Origin: Bombyx mori | Lineage: Eukaryota > Arthropoda > Insecta > Lepidoptera > Bombycidae | Length of the DNA stretch: 64,000 nucleotides | Direction of reading: 5' to 3' | Assembly: GCF_030269925.1 (NCBI RefSeq) | Contig: NC_085121.1 | Location: 451,501 to 515,500 of the forward strand | Part shown: positions 46,946 through 57,434 of the stretch, one piece after another | Numbering within the stretch: position 1 is the first letter of the stretch | Layout: each line of letters opens with the position of its first letter | Notes under the pieces: generated by a model | Told to the model about the DNA's origin: nothing | The model's input: only the letters and a program-made list of their open reading frames with translations | Database searches by the model: none | Translations under genes and position numbers: made by a program

Positions 46946-47486
46946 GAATGTTACGATAAAACAAACTGACTGCGAACCTGATGTTCAATTTAAAAATCAG
47001 GCGTTCTGAATTGAGCGTGACCATAATCCATACGATAATAAGTGAACTAGGAGCTCATCTAACTAAACACGTATTATGTGGGTACAATTTTAATACACAC
47101 TATTATTCCAGTGGGAGTAATTCATAAATACAAGATATGACGTCCAAGAATAATTAAATTAATTATTTTCCAAGCGCAAAGTTAACACATTCATTCATTA
47201 ACAATCAAACATCATGTATTAGTCACAATAAAGGTTGTTTATTTATATACAGAAGCGCTATGTCTAGAGGCCCTTGAAAGTCAGATATGGCGACAGCACG
47301 TGTCTGCACACGCAATATTATCGCTCATTGTCTGATAAGGATGCCGATAGAAAACAGAAAAAAAAACAAATATGAAATTTAGAAAGAACTTTAGACATCT
47401 AAGAATGATTTGCAGAATTTTCGCGGAGAAACAAGAAGAGTCTGGTCTAGTGTTTCTTCAGATGTAAACGTGTAGCTATAGCGGCT

Positions 47487-47982
47487 TATTAATTATTCGG
47501 TACAAGTCCACAAGAGCCTTGAAATGAAAAACAAAATCATTGGACACATAGTTCTTCCAAAAGGATTCGTTAAGTCTCAGTACATTAAATTCATCTCACT
47601 GAGAGGATTGTCGAAGATTAATTATATATATTAATAATTAATTAAATATAGAATTAAGACTAGATTTTTTAAAGTTTATCGCAATTATTGTGCTGAAAGA
47701 AAAACTTATGTTGACGTTTATATATAGACGACTAGTGACTGGTGCCTTGAGGTCTGTCGACTTTTTTTTTATTGCTTATGTTGGTGGACGAGCTCTCAGC
47801 CCATCTGATATTAAGTGGTTACTGGAGCCCATAGACATCTACAACGTAAATACGCCACCCACCTTGAGATATAAGTTCCAAGGTCTCCGTATAGTTACTA
47901 CGGCTGCCCCACCTTTCGAACCGAAACGCATCACTGCTTCACGGCAGAAATAGGCAGGATGGTGGTATCTACCCGTGCGGAC
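47487..47982. repeat. segmental duplication, block B (copy 2)
   Basis: Matches 41225-41720. Here the minus-strand Bm1 continues naturally into TCACAAGAGGTCCCACCACT, so this is the ancestral arrangement of block B. Confidence 0.95.
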
Positions 47983-48005
47983 TCACAAGAGGTCCCACCA
48001 CTAGT
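47762..48005 (-). mobile_element. Bm1 SINE lacking the tRNA head
   Basis: TTTTTTTTTATTGCTTATGT to CACAAGAGGTCCCACCACTA. The truncated twin is at 41500-41720. Confidence 0.9.
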
Positions 48006-48683
48006 AAATATGTTAATATTACTGTCCAACGATATACATAATAATATGTTCAATTCTGGTTACAGTAATATCATAGTATGACAACGTAGCGGATGTCTGT
48101 TCTATATTAAGACGAGTAAGTAATGCATTCGAGGGAGCCCTATCGTCGAGGCGCTCCGAGGTGCCGCCACGTCTAGGGTAGGGGCCGACCTCCTTTGTAC
48201 GGAAGCACATGATAAAGCTCTTTCATTAGAATTCATTCATTGCATCATCAGTGAATATTAATGATTCTAACTTAACACTAAAGGTGAGAGTGTAAATTTT
48301 AAGGTAGCTTTATTTATTTGATTTTTTTATCGTTTCGTATTGTAAGCCAGTACGAGTAAATGCTTATGTTAGCTCTATGGGCTTCGGCAACCACTTAACA
48401 ACTGGCGGGTCGTAAGCTCGTTCACTCATATGAGCAATAAAAAAATACTATCGTTACTTTACGACGTAGAAACAGATACGAAACAGCGCAGGGACCGGTT
48501 TATGCATCAATGACAACCGCTTTTAAATACTGTGCCAAACTAAGTCAGCTGCTCAATATTAGAAAAAAAACGTTAACATTGATACGAGCTACCACAGCAG
48601 GCTGATAGACGAAACCGAAGACTTTATAATGTCAGTCAACTCATTCTATCACAATAAAAAGAATCGATTAAATTTTATTAATG
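48006..48683. other. unassigned; old Bm1 end at 48357-48447
   Basis: 48357-48447 keeps AGCTCTATGGGCTTCGGCAA, CCACTTAACAACTGGCGGGT and GAGCAATAAAAAAATAC. The rest is AT-rich. Confidence 0.5.
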
Positions 48684-48974
48684 ACTAGCTGACCCGGTAG
48701 ACTTCTTAGTGCCTCAATCGATAAATAAGAGACCTAAACTTTTGTATAAAATAAACTTAAAACAAACAAAACGAATCCGTTCGACGGGGGACACATCACA
48801 GGAAAAACACGATCGTTATTTTTATTTAATTCCGAGCATTTTCATATTTATCTACCTTTTAAACCTTCTCTGCACTTCCACAAATAATTCAAGACCAAAA
48901 TTAGCCAAATCGGTCTAGCCGTTCTCGAGTTTTAGCGAGACTAACAAACAACAATTCATTTTTATATATAGAGA
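48684..48974 (-). mobile_element. Helitron-like element (GGGTCAGCTAGT family)
   Basis: ACTAGCTGACCCGGTAGACT at the left and CAATTCATTTTTATATATAGAGA at the right. Close relative of 25070-25338; about 30 extra bases near 48800 (GGAAAAACACGATCGTTATT). Confidence 0.78.
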
Positions 48975-49012
48975 TTTATGGGAATTAACGGCAAAGAGAA
49001 GATTTTCCCACA

Positions 49013-49213
49013 GACACAGCCCACTGAGTTTCTCGCCGGATCTTCTTAGTGGGTCGCGTTTCGGATCCGGTGGTAGATTCCGCGAAGCACGGCTCTGGCT
49101 AGGGTTCGTGTTAGCAACGCCCCCAGGTTTGAGCCCCGTGAGCTCACCTACTAGTTAAGGTTACGCTGATGTAGTCACTCTAGTAGACCATCAGCTTAGA
49201 TAGGAAAAAAAAA
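49013..49213 (+). mobile_element. CACTGAGTTTCTCGC-family tail (best copy)
   Basis: CAGCCCACTGAGTTTCTCGC, GGATCCGGTGGTAGATTCCG, GGTTTGAGCCCCGTGAGCTC, ACCATCAGCTTAGATAGG then A-rich. Useful as a reference for the other copies. Confidence 0.75.
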
Positions 49214-49924
49214 GAAGAAAAAAGATCTTCAACCGAGCGGATATTGTGCTCTGTAGACCGACGATCCGAATGTTGTTGTTCGGAACTTGTATATATGCAA
49301 GCTTATCTTGAAAATGTCGTCAGCGAGATTCAGATGTATGATAGCTACCCGCCACACTATTTATTCGGAACACACACAGCGCTCCGTATATTATAAACAT
49401 TAACGAGTAATTAAATAGTGCTGCTTAATGAAAGTAGCTCTGCATTGGTTGTGGAACCATCAGACCGTGACTTCGTCTAGGCAGTCTTGCTTCTAGGAAA
49501 GTCAGTGGACTTCGCGACAACGTTATTACAACTTAAATAAATCAAAATTATCATTTCGTGTGTCCCATGAGTCCGCGCTTCGCCGATCAAATTGAGTTTA
49601 CGAATCTTTGTCCAGTTATTTAAATACATAATCGTTGATTTAAATTTCGATGTCATTGAACATTCCTATTGAAAGTCAACATAAACTCGACGACCGGTCT
49701 CAAGAAGAACCATAGTCATGAGAAGAAAAGGCGTCAAAACTAGGTATTTTATTAATTTATGTACTAATTTGTTTTGCGTGCAGAACTGTTTGGATACAAG
49801 AAAAATATATACAGTGAAGAGTATACTGAACGGGCCTGAAGTTAGCGCCTCACTCCCACGCATCCCCCGCATACCATCTAGTAAAAAGTATATGCTCTTT
49901 ATATGTATAGCATTACATCGTATT

Positions 49925-50460
49925 TACCCACTGAGTTTCTCGCCCGTCTCGATCTTCTCAGTGGGGCAATTTTTTTTTTTTTATTACCTTTTTAGGCAGA
50001 CGAGCATACGGCCCACCTGATGGTAAGTGGTCACCGTCACTCATGGACGTCAGCAATGCAAGGGGCAGAGCCAAGCCGCTGCCTACCGTTAGGTACTCTC
50101 CGCAAGCCTCGTTTGAAGAAGGACATGTCATAGCGCTCGGAAAACACCGTGGAGGGGTGTTTATTCCAAAGCCGGATGGTACGTGGCAGAAAAGATCTTT
50201 GGAAACGCACTGTCGATGAACGTAGTGGTTCCAGATAATATGGATGAACTCTGCTCCGATGGCGGGAGGTGCGATGATAAAATGAGGGGATCATCTCGAA
50301 TAATTCCTTAGAGCATTCCCCGACTTTCGACTTTGCGATGCTCTTGCTAGGATTAGTGTTAGCAAATTCTCACAGGTTGGGCCCGTGAGCTCACCTCTCC
50401 GTCTGCGAGAGGCTGGAATAGCCCCTTACGCTACCTGCTAATTGTTAGGGAAAAAAGAAT
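49925..50460 (+). mobile_element. CACTGAGTTTCTCGC-family copy interrupted by a LINE
   Basis: Left part 49925-49966 (ACCCACTGAGTTTCTCGCC, GATCTTCTCAGTGGG) and right part 50325-50460 (TTTGCGATGCTCTTGCTAGG, GGGCCCGTGAGCTCACC) are the two sides of one element, split by the LINE at 49968-50322. Confidence 0.65.
49968..50322 (-). mobile_element. CR1/Jockey-like LINE 3' end, nested
   Basis: Left TTTTTTTTTATTACCTTTTT, the shared tail, then minus-strand frame IPSFYHRTSRHRSRVHPYYL, EPLRSSTVRFQRSFLPRTIR, LWNKHPSTVFSERYDMSFFK. Shorter than the 29700 copy. Confidence 0.85.
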
Positions 50461-50870
50461 ACATTGTATTAACTATTACACAAACGTACATTTAACTTAA
50501 ATTTATGAACAAGTAGTAATTGAAAGTTTTGTAGGCAATTTATCGACAATGTGATGACCTACGTAGTTCCCTAAAAGATCATTCTATGCTGGTTACGCAA
50601 ATCGCGGACTCAGTCAATACTTTTTTACGTATATAAATTATTACAGTTTCAGGGATGCTAAACTAAGAAATTAGTACAGTTTCGAAAAACGTCTCAGAAT
50701 GACTAAATGCTAAAGAATGCTAAAGTTAGACATTTGATTTCCTTAGGTTTGTCTCTGAATTAAATTGTGTTGTTGTTAATACCTCAGAGATGGTTGAAGT
50801 TTTATCTGGGATAGCATCCACGTGCGATGGACGGATAATAAGACACTACTCATATCGAAAAATAGGCGTG
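50461..50870. other. no recognisable feature
   Basis: AT-rich. Confidence 0.5.
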
Positions 50871-50871
50871 G

Positions 50872-50986
50872 TTTTTTTTTTATTGCCCTTTTAGGCAGAC
50901 GAGCATACGGCGTGAGTGGTTACCGTCGCCCATGGACTTCAGCAATGCCAGGGGCAGAGCCAAGCAGCTGCCTGCCGTTAAGCCGT
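50872..50986 (-). mobile_element. LINE tail only, with small deletion
   Basis: TTTTTTTTATTGCCCTTTTA to AGCTGCCTGCCGTTAA. About 15 bases (GCCCACCTGATG region) are missing after GCATACGGC. Confidence 0.82.
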
Positions 50987-51470
50987 CCGTACCGTTTTGT
51001 AGCGTATTTAGAATTCAATCATAAACCAGATTAATAACATCGCTATAGCGGTCTTGAAATTTATTCATTTAGTAGAATTAACAAATGGGTTGTTGACACA
51101 AAAACACCGTACATACACGCTATTCAAATTTTATCAACATGGGCCGGATGTTAGGTAATCAAAAAATTTAATAACAAGCCGTCACAAATGTACTATCGCT
51201 CCAAAATACTTAAGAAAGGCCCCGACATTGTAACAATGGTGATAAGGCATCGATAACAATGACGGTACGAGCCGGCAAAGGTACTTCCCTTGTATACGAG
51301 TTAAGGTCATTGACCTCTTATACAGATTGAAATATTAATTAAATACCAATCTACACAGTTATCATCACACAAGCGCTTGCATTGTTGACCACAGACGCAA
51401 AAAGCTCCTGAAGCAGTTAATGAATAAAGTTCTATCTATGTTATCATTCAATCGTTTGTCAAGCTAAGCT

Positions 51471-51693
51471 TCACTACATAGTATAAAACAAAGTCGCTTT
51501 CTCTGTCCCTATATCTGTCTGTCCCTATGTATGCTGAAATCTTTAAAACTACGCAACGGATTTTTATGCGGTTTTTTTTAATAGATAGAGTGATGGAAGA
51601 GGAAGGTTTATATGTATAATAACATCCATTAAATAGTGGAGAAATCAATAATAAACTACAGTTTCCGAAGCGAAGCGAGGGCGGATCGCTAGT
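51471..51693 (+). mobile_element. short Helitron-like element
   Basis: Starts TCACTACATAGTATAAAACA and ends GCGAGGGCGGATCGCTAGT; no inverted repeats. Fits TC...CTAGT. Confidence 0.65.
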
Positions 51694-52195
51694 TACGTAT
51701 ATTGTTCTTTTAGGTTCATATTTCATGAACCAGTAATGTATCCCGAAAATGTCCGCAAGCAGACTTTACGGAGCAATCCAGTTAAGAGAAATTAACTAGA
51801 AGTATACTCATAGAATCCACACACTTCTAGTAGGCATGGCAGTATTGGGAGTAGTGGCTTGAAGAGAAACAAAAGACAGCAGATTTTTATCATCTACTAT
51901 CTTAGAACCCCAATATGTCTGGATCTTACTGGACTAAATATTATTGTGAAATATGATTTAGTCACAAGTAATCTATTCATATTATTCACGTGCACAATAT
52001 CCACTCATTACTCTGAAGGTCAGGTCGATATAATATGTACCATTACCGTTTTAAGACAGGATGTAATTTCAATGATCGCAACTTGGATATGTACTTCCGA
52101 GAATAGCTTCGTTATGTTTAGTGCTTTTAGTTCACTGCTTGTTTCCAAATAACTTCGAACGAATTTTACAACATCGTGAAGGGGAATTTAATTTT
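51694..52195. other. unassigned; open frame at 51859-52152 not recognised
   Basis: The 97-codon frame has no domain or splice signal that I can support. Confidence 0.35.
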
Positions 52196-52196
52196 T

Positions 52197-52442
52197 ACTG
52201 GTATATAGGACCTCTTGTGAGTCCGCGCGGATGAGTACCACCACTCTGCCTATTTCTGCCGTGAAGCAGTCATGCGTTTCGGTTTGAAGGGTGGGGCAGC
52301 CGTTGTAACTATAATTGAGACCTTAAAGCTTATATCTCAAGGTGGGTGGCGCATTTACGTTGTGGATGTCTATGGACTCCAGTGACCACTTAACACCAGG
52401 TGGGCTGTGAGCTCGTGCACCAATCTAAGCAATAAAAAAAAA
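52197..52442 (+). mobile_element. Bm1 SINE lacking the tRNA head
   Basis: ACTGGTATATAGGACCTCTT to ATCTAAGCAATAAAAAAAAA. Confidence 0.9.
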
Positions 52443-53072
52443 ATACGCTGGTTACACTATGATCGGATTAAGGATTTTTTTCGTCCCAGTAATTGGATCT
52501 GCTCGTTTGTAGGAAAAGCTTGAAAAATTGGAAAATACTTATTATTTTCCTTATAGGTTATAACGCAACAAAATGAGTTGTTGAAAATAAATGAGGAATC
52601 AATTTGGATGGCAAATTTTATCGGTTTAAGCTCATAGACAAGCAAACGGTTTAAACGCGAACAATGACTTTGACATTAACAGCATAGATAAATCATATCA
52701 TAAGCATTGGTGTTCTGCCCATTTCTCCCGAGAAGCGATGCGATGCGTTCCTATTTGGCAGACGTAAAAACGTAATCCGGTGGTAGATTCTACGAAGCAC
52801 TGCTCTTGCTACGTGAGACCACTTCGGGTTTGTTGATGTGAAATGATACCAAACGTTAGTATCCTGAATGCAATTCACTTTACGTGACAGCAGAGAAGTA
52901 TCTTTAAAACAATTGGTAGCCTGACCTCCTAAATAGTAAGGCACGCACGATAACGCCGCGCCACGAGCGCTCATTAGTCTTTAATCGTTTTTTAATTTCG
53001 TAATCACGGAGTTTACCTTTTAAAATAAAATATACAAATAAAAAACTTCAGAGGTGTCAAGGGACACCCGGA
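52443..53072. other. no gene; small repeat scrap at 52775-52815
   Basis: AATCCGGTGGTAGATTCTAC, GAAGCACTGCTCTTGCTA matches the interior of the CACTGAGTTTCTCGC family. Confidence 0.45.
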
Positions 53073-53378
53073 TGGAACGAAGTTCCTTTCGATTAATTAG
53101 TGAAGGAATTGTAATTTTTTTTTTAAGTTATAATAATAAATTACGGCATTATGAAGAAAAAAAAAACAATTCTATGAACTAAATTACTATTGTTGAAACG
53201 CTATCTCGAGAAACTGTACTCATTACGCGGACCAATCGGATACGAGCAATGTCACGCGATAAGCGCCTACACGTTGATTGGTCAGAATGACGGATGTAAA
53301 AAGTGTCGTGACAACTTTTCGTAAGAATTTTTTCCGTCTAGCCCCCTTTCACAACGCGCGATAAGGAACTTCGTTCCA
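53073..53378. mobile_element. 306-bp MITE with palindromic terminal repeats
   Basis: TGGAACGAAGTTCCTT (53073-53088) and AAGGAACTTCGTTCCA (53363-53378) are exact reverse complements. Each repeat is itself palindromic (GGAAC-GAA-GTTCC). The interior has A-rich and GC-mixed parts and no frame. Confidence 0.85.
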
Positions 53379-53750
53379 AAAACAAATCGCTCTTGTTATT
53401 ATTTATAGTATCGGACAAATAATAACGATAATAAAACAATATTTACATTTGTAGGTACTCGATTATAGGCACTTTACGATTATATAAATATATTATACCA
53501 CACAGTTGCGAAGAGCGTAATGTAATCTCATTGAAGATGTTAATGCGTTGATAAATTAGAGAGATTCTTGCGATTTAGTAATAATCTTGACCGTTTAGCT
53601 CACGATTCACTTCTGAAATACTAGTTGCGAAAGTGGGCTAAATCGACACAAAACTGATGCTATTTTTAATGCCAAGGATGAGTAGGTGCGCAGACGACCG
53701 AAATAAGGACCTGGAAAACGGCAGAAATTACTTCTTCGTGGTTGGAATAG
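53379..53750. other. no recognisable feature
   Basis: AT-rich. Confidence 0.5.
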
Positions 53751-53751
53751 A

Positions 53752-53912
53752 TTTTTTTATTACTTAGATGGGTTGACGAGCTCACGGCCCACCTGATGTT
53801 AAGTGGTTACCGGAGCCCATAGACATCTACAACGTAAATGCCGCCACCCATCTCGAGACATCAGTCGTAAGATCTCAGTTTTAACAGTACAACGGCTGCC
53901 CCACCCTTTCAA
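53752..53912 (-). mobile_element. Bm1 SINE 3' part
   Basis: TTTTTTTATTACTTAGATGG to AACGGCTGCCCCACCCTTTC. Confidence 0.85.
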
Positions 53913-54599
53913 ATTTGGCAGTGTGTTGTTTTAATGTACCTATTAAGTAAGGTTGTTTGGTAGCGCAACGGACTAAACTGATAATCAGTGCCAATAATTT
54001 AAAAATAAACCAACGTGATTCATCCACAACGCATGTTGTTTATTTAATTTAGTGTAAAAAATACAATTTTCCTCGCGTCTGTTGCCGTCAAATATTGCTT
54101 GCGTCCGTTATCAGCAACGGCGATGAGTGCCGAATTCCTTAGAACGTGTGCTACATATTTTTAACGCCCGATTGTTGTTAAGAGCTGGAATAGCAACCGG
54201 GAGTGAGGCTGGGTGTGTAAACAAGCGCGGAGGTTTTACAGGAAATTTGTTGATGAGAAGATCGCACCCACGCCACGACGAGAACGCGCTACGTTTATAT
54301 TCGCTGTTGCAGATTTCGAAGCGGTGTTGACAGGTCGAAAGCAGCCCGCTAACAGATGTCAGGTGGATACCGCGCGGCAGACGGGTTTGACTAATAGCGG
54401 TATAAACAAACACCGCACGATGCTGCCAGTGAAATGGAAATATTAATGGGCAATTTATTTTATAACTTCACTATTTATGTAGGTACTTTTGCAAATAGTT
54501 TGCGATTTAAGAAGTAAAATATTAAAAACAAAACGCCAATCGACGTCTACATTTAAATTCAACCTGAATCAGGCTTACGAAATTTTGGACATCTTATTT
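53913..54599. other. no recognised gene
   Basis: Moderately GC sequence near 54060-54440 with overlapping open frames on both strands and no recognised domain. Confidence 0.4.
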
Positions 54600-54885
54600 T
54601 GACAAAAAAATGGTGTGAGTGCAACTTGGTGCACGTGAAAGAAGTGAATCTTCTTTTGTGGTGTGTAGTATTGTAATTTTCTGCATTTTTAATCCTTAAA
54701 TCAAATTTCTTTTGAAATAAGGAATGCTGTGGTCGGAAGGTCGAGTGGTTCGCGAGTTGCTCTGTATATTTTCTCACTCTCGCTCTTCCTAAATTGTATC
54801 TTTTCTCTCTAGCCGTAACGAATCTGTCGCAAGTTATTAAATTTTACTCTGAACGTATCTAAAGAAGTTTCACTTCAATAAAGGA
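54600..54885. repeat. inverted-repeat element, GAAGTGAAACTTC family (inverted copy)
   Basis: Reverse-complement homologue of 44574-44865: CAACTTGGTGCACGTGAAAG at the left, TAGCCGTAACGAATCTGTCG inside, AAGAAGTTTCACTTCA at the right. Confidence 0.78.
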
Positions 54886-56285
54886 CTTCTCTCATTTTCC
54901 CAAACAATTCAGTCCGCGTTCTCTCCTGTGCATGATCGCTTTTATTCACGGACATCGACGAAAGCAATCGGCTGTTTATAGTACCTACACCGCTGACTAC
55001 TCTACATTAAAACGACCTCATTTTGGAGTTCAACTTTTTATTTAAAGTACTAAACGTTACGCAGGTAAATACGGAAAAGTCAACGGGTGTAGCAAACTCC
55101 AGATAACTTATAAAACAAGTGGAAACGAAGTTAAGCACTCTATTCTTGGACAGTTTTCTCGGTAATGGTCAGAGTGAAATGTGGTATTTAGCTACGTTTT
55201 CACGCGTGGTCGACCACGGTTTAGAGTTGTGCTGTAAGGTGTATAACTGGTAATTACCGGTATGTTTCGTGACATGAATATCATATTAATGAAATTTGAG
55301 AAAATATTTTCTTCAGTTCCAGTAGGAACAATAAATTTCTTATTTCAGTTAATTTCTTTGTTGGTTAAATGAAAAAGAGCAGATTGACAATGCTATAGAT
55401 GGTTATATTATTACAGTCCAACTTACAAACGTGGTTCCTATTCAGAAGTCGCACGTTCTAGGCAAGACATGTACAGTATCGGGCAATAATGAATATTACC
55501 TTTAGTCACCCAATTTTCGTTTCAAGTAATGTCTTATAATTGCTCAAACAGAAACTGGAATGAAGGTGGCGACAAACGAATCGACAGATCGATTTAGTAG
55601 ACACATTTACAAGATCAATGATCTATAAAAAGAAAAGTACTTTCCTTGTTGTAAAATAACGTCAGGCCATTGTCGTCCTCGCGTTCTGAACTCCATGATC
55701 TCATTAAACAAAAAGTCAGTGACGTTTGCCGAAATTACTGCGTTAGGTAAGGTAAATATTTTCCGTGTTATCCGTATTCCCAAAACCTAGGAATTAGTTT
55801 CGCATGTACAAGATTGCGAACTGATGAATACATGGCATCAAGAGGGTTACGTGTCTAGTCCTGGATACATCCGAAACCGGAAACTGTCGACAACGAGGAG
55901 TCAAACGTGGACGTCCTGGTACAGACGTTTGTTTATACAGAAAAAAGGACAAGTAAGAAATGGAAATCGTATGCCGTAACCATATCACCACGGGCCGCTG
56001 ACCACGCTCCGATTACGCCAAGGAAAGTGAAGAGAAAATTAATTACCAAGTTATTATTTATTTACTCGTGGTGCTCGGAGGAGTCTATGGAGTACGAGGT
56101 AAATGAAGACTACCTGGCAATTATCCCGTAAAATTAAACCGGCAAAATTTATAAATCGCCTAATTGGTGACGAGCTTGGTATCCGTCGTCTTGTTTTGAG
56201 CAATACAACATGTACTACTCCAACGCAATTGAAAACGAAGGCTGAAGACATTCAGGTTGTAGTTGTATGCGATACAAAAATTTAC
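54886..56285. other. no recognised gene
   Basis: Mixed AT-rich sequence; overlapping short frames at 55794-56357 on both strands carry no recognisable domain. Confidence 0.4.
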
Positions 56286-56286
56286 A

Positions 56287-56727
56287 TTTTTTTATTGCTT
56301 AGATGGGTTGACAAGCTCACAGCCCACCTGGTGTTAAGTGGTTACTGGAGCCCATAGACATCTACAACGTAAATGCGCCACCCACCTTGAGATATAAGTT
56401 CTAAGGTCTCAGTATAGTTACAACGGCTGCCCCACCCTTCAGACCGAAACGCATTACTGCTTTACGGCAGAAATAGGCGGACACCTAACCTACCCGTACG
56501 GACTCACAAGAGGTCCTACCAACAGTAATTATATACGCAAATTATTATTTTTGCGGGTTTGATTTTTATTACACGATGTTATTCCTTCACCGTGGAAATC
56601 AATCGTGAACATTCGTTAAGTACGTATTTCATTAGAAAAATTGGTACCCGCCTGCGGGATTCGAAAACCGTTGCATCGCTAGATACGAATGCACCGGACG
56701 TCTTATCCTTTAGGCCACGACGACTTC
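56287..56727 (-). mobile_element. full-length Bm1 SINE with target repeat
   Basis: Complete element. On minus it starts GAAGTCGTCGTGGCCTAAAG (box A TGGCCTAAAGG), has a box B-like GGTTTTCGAATCCCGC, and ends CTAAGCAATAAAAAAA. ACATTT flanks both sides (56284-56289 and 56728-56733). The best Bm1 reference here. Confidence 0.94.
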
Positions 56728-57109
56728 ACATTTACTTTATACAGTTCACGCGAGCATCGCGCGAGTGCAAAACCGGGATTTAAAAGTATGATCGCGCACA
56801 TAGCGCCAGTGAAAGTAAATCGTTGAGTGCGTTGCAACGGTGCACCGAGATGGATCTTGATGCAATTACCGCTGGTAATGAAACGACGTCGCGCGAAAGC
56901 ACGCCCCTTTCACACGGGAAACGATTACTTACTGCGACTATCGTACAGAGTACCAAAATGGAATCTTACTATCAAAATTTAAGGTAATAACTATTTTTAG
57001 CACAAACTCAAGATCCGGGGCAGTCCATCATTGGAATCACCGAAACCACATTCAAATTGGCTTCCAAAATGTTGGTAGGTCTGGTCAGAGACTCGTATTT
57101 TAAAGCAGT

Positions 57110-57434
57110 GGGGTCTCCCGCGAAGCATCATCATCTTTCTTTCCTGTTACCCTCTGCTGGGGTGTAGGGCTCGAATCAAATCCTTCCATTTACATCGGTC
57201 TTAAGCAGTCTGTTCCAGCTCCTCCCACGTCATGCCCAAGAGACCTAGCTCCTGCTCCACCGAGCGACGCCAAGTTGTTCTGGGGCGCCCTCTCTTCCTT
57301 CTGCCAGACACTTTCCAGATCAGTGCTCTCTTTGATAGGTGGGTGGATATGTGACCAATCCAATGCCACTTCCGCGTAAGGATCTCCTTCTCCATTGGTG
57401 TCTGCTTGGTGACGCATGGTGAAGCATGGAGCAC
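57110..57434 (-). mobile_element. RTE-like LINE C-terminal fragment
   Basis: The minus frame reads ILTRKWHWIGHISTHLSKRA, LIWKVSGRRKRGRPRTTWRR, SVEQELGLLGMTWEELEQTA. W-x-W-I-G-H...G-R-R-K-R-G-R-P-x-x-T-W-R-R is the usual C-terminal motif of RTE-clade reverse transcriptases. CATCATCATC lies near its 3' end. Only about 80 codons remain. Confidence 0.8.

Larger units (their letters stand above)
42954..47486. other. segment present only between A copy 2 and B copy 2
   Basis: 4.5 kb missing between A and B in the first copy. It holds an old Bm1 scrap (43007-43090), a retroelement tail (43366), an inverted-repeat element (44574), a Helitron-like element (45567) and a Bm1 (46692). No gene recognised. 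Confidence 0.6.

Noticed and set aside
41428..47953. Identical 87-codon frames at 41428 and 47690
   Set aside because: They run through antisense Bm1 in block B; not a gene.
53944..54013. tRNA-like stretch (TGGTAGCGCAACGG with CTGATAA)
   Set aside because: A box A match is present, but no box B, and the anticodon stem does not pair.
55794..56357. Overlapping frames suggesting a gene
   Set aside because: Frames on both strands, one ending in Bm1; no conserved motif.
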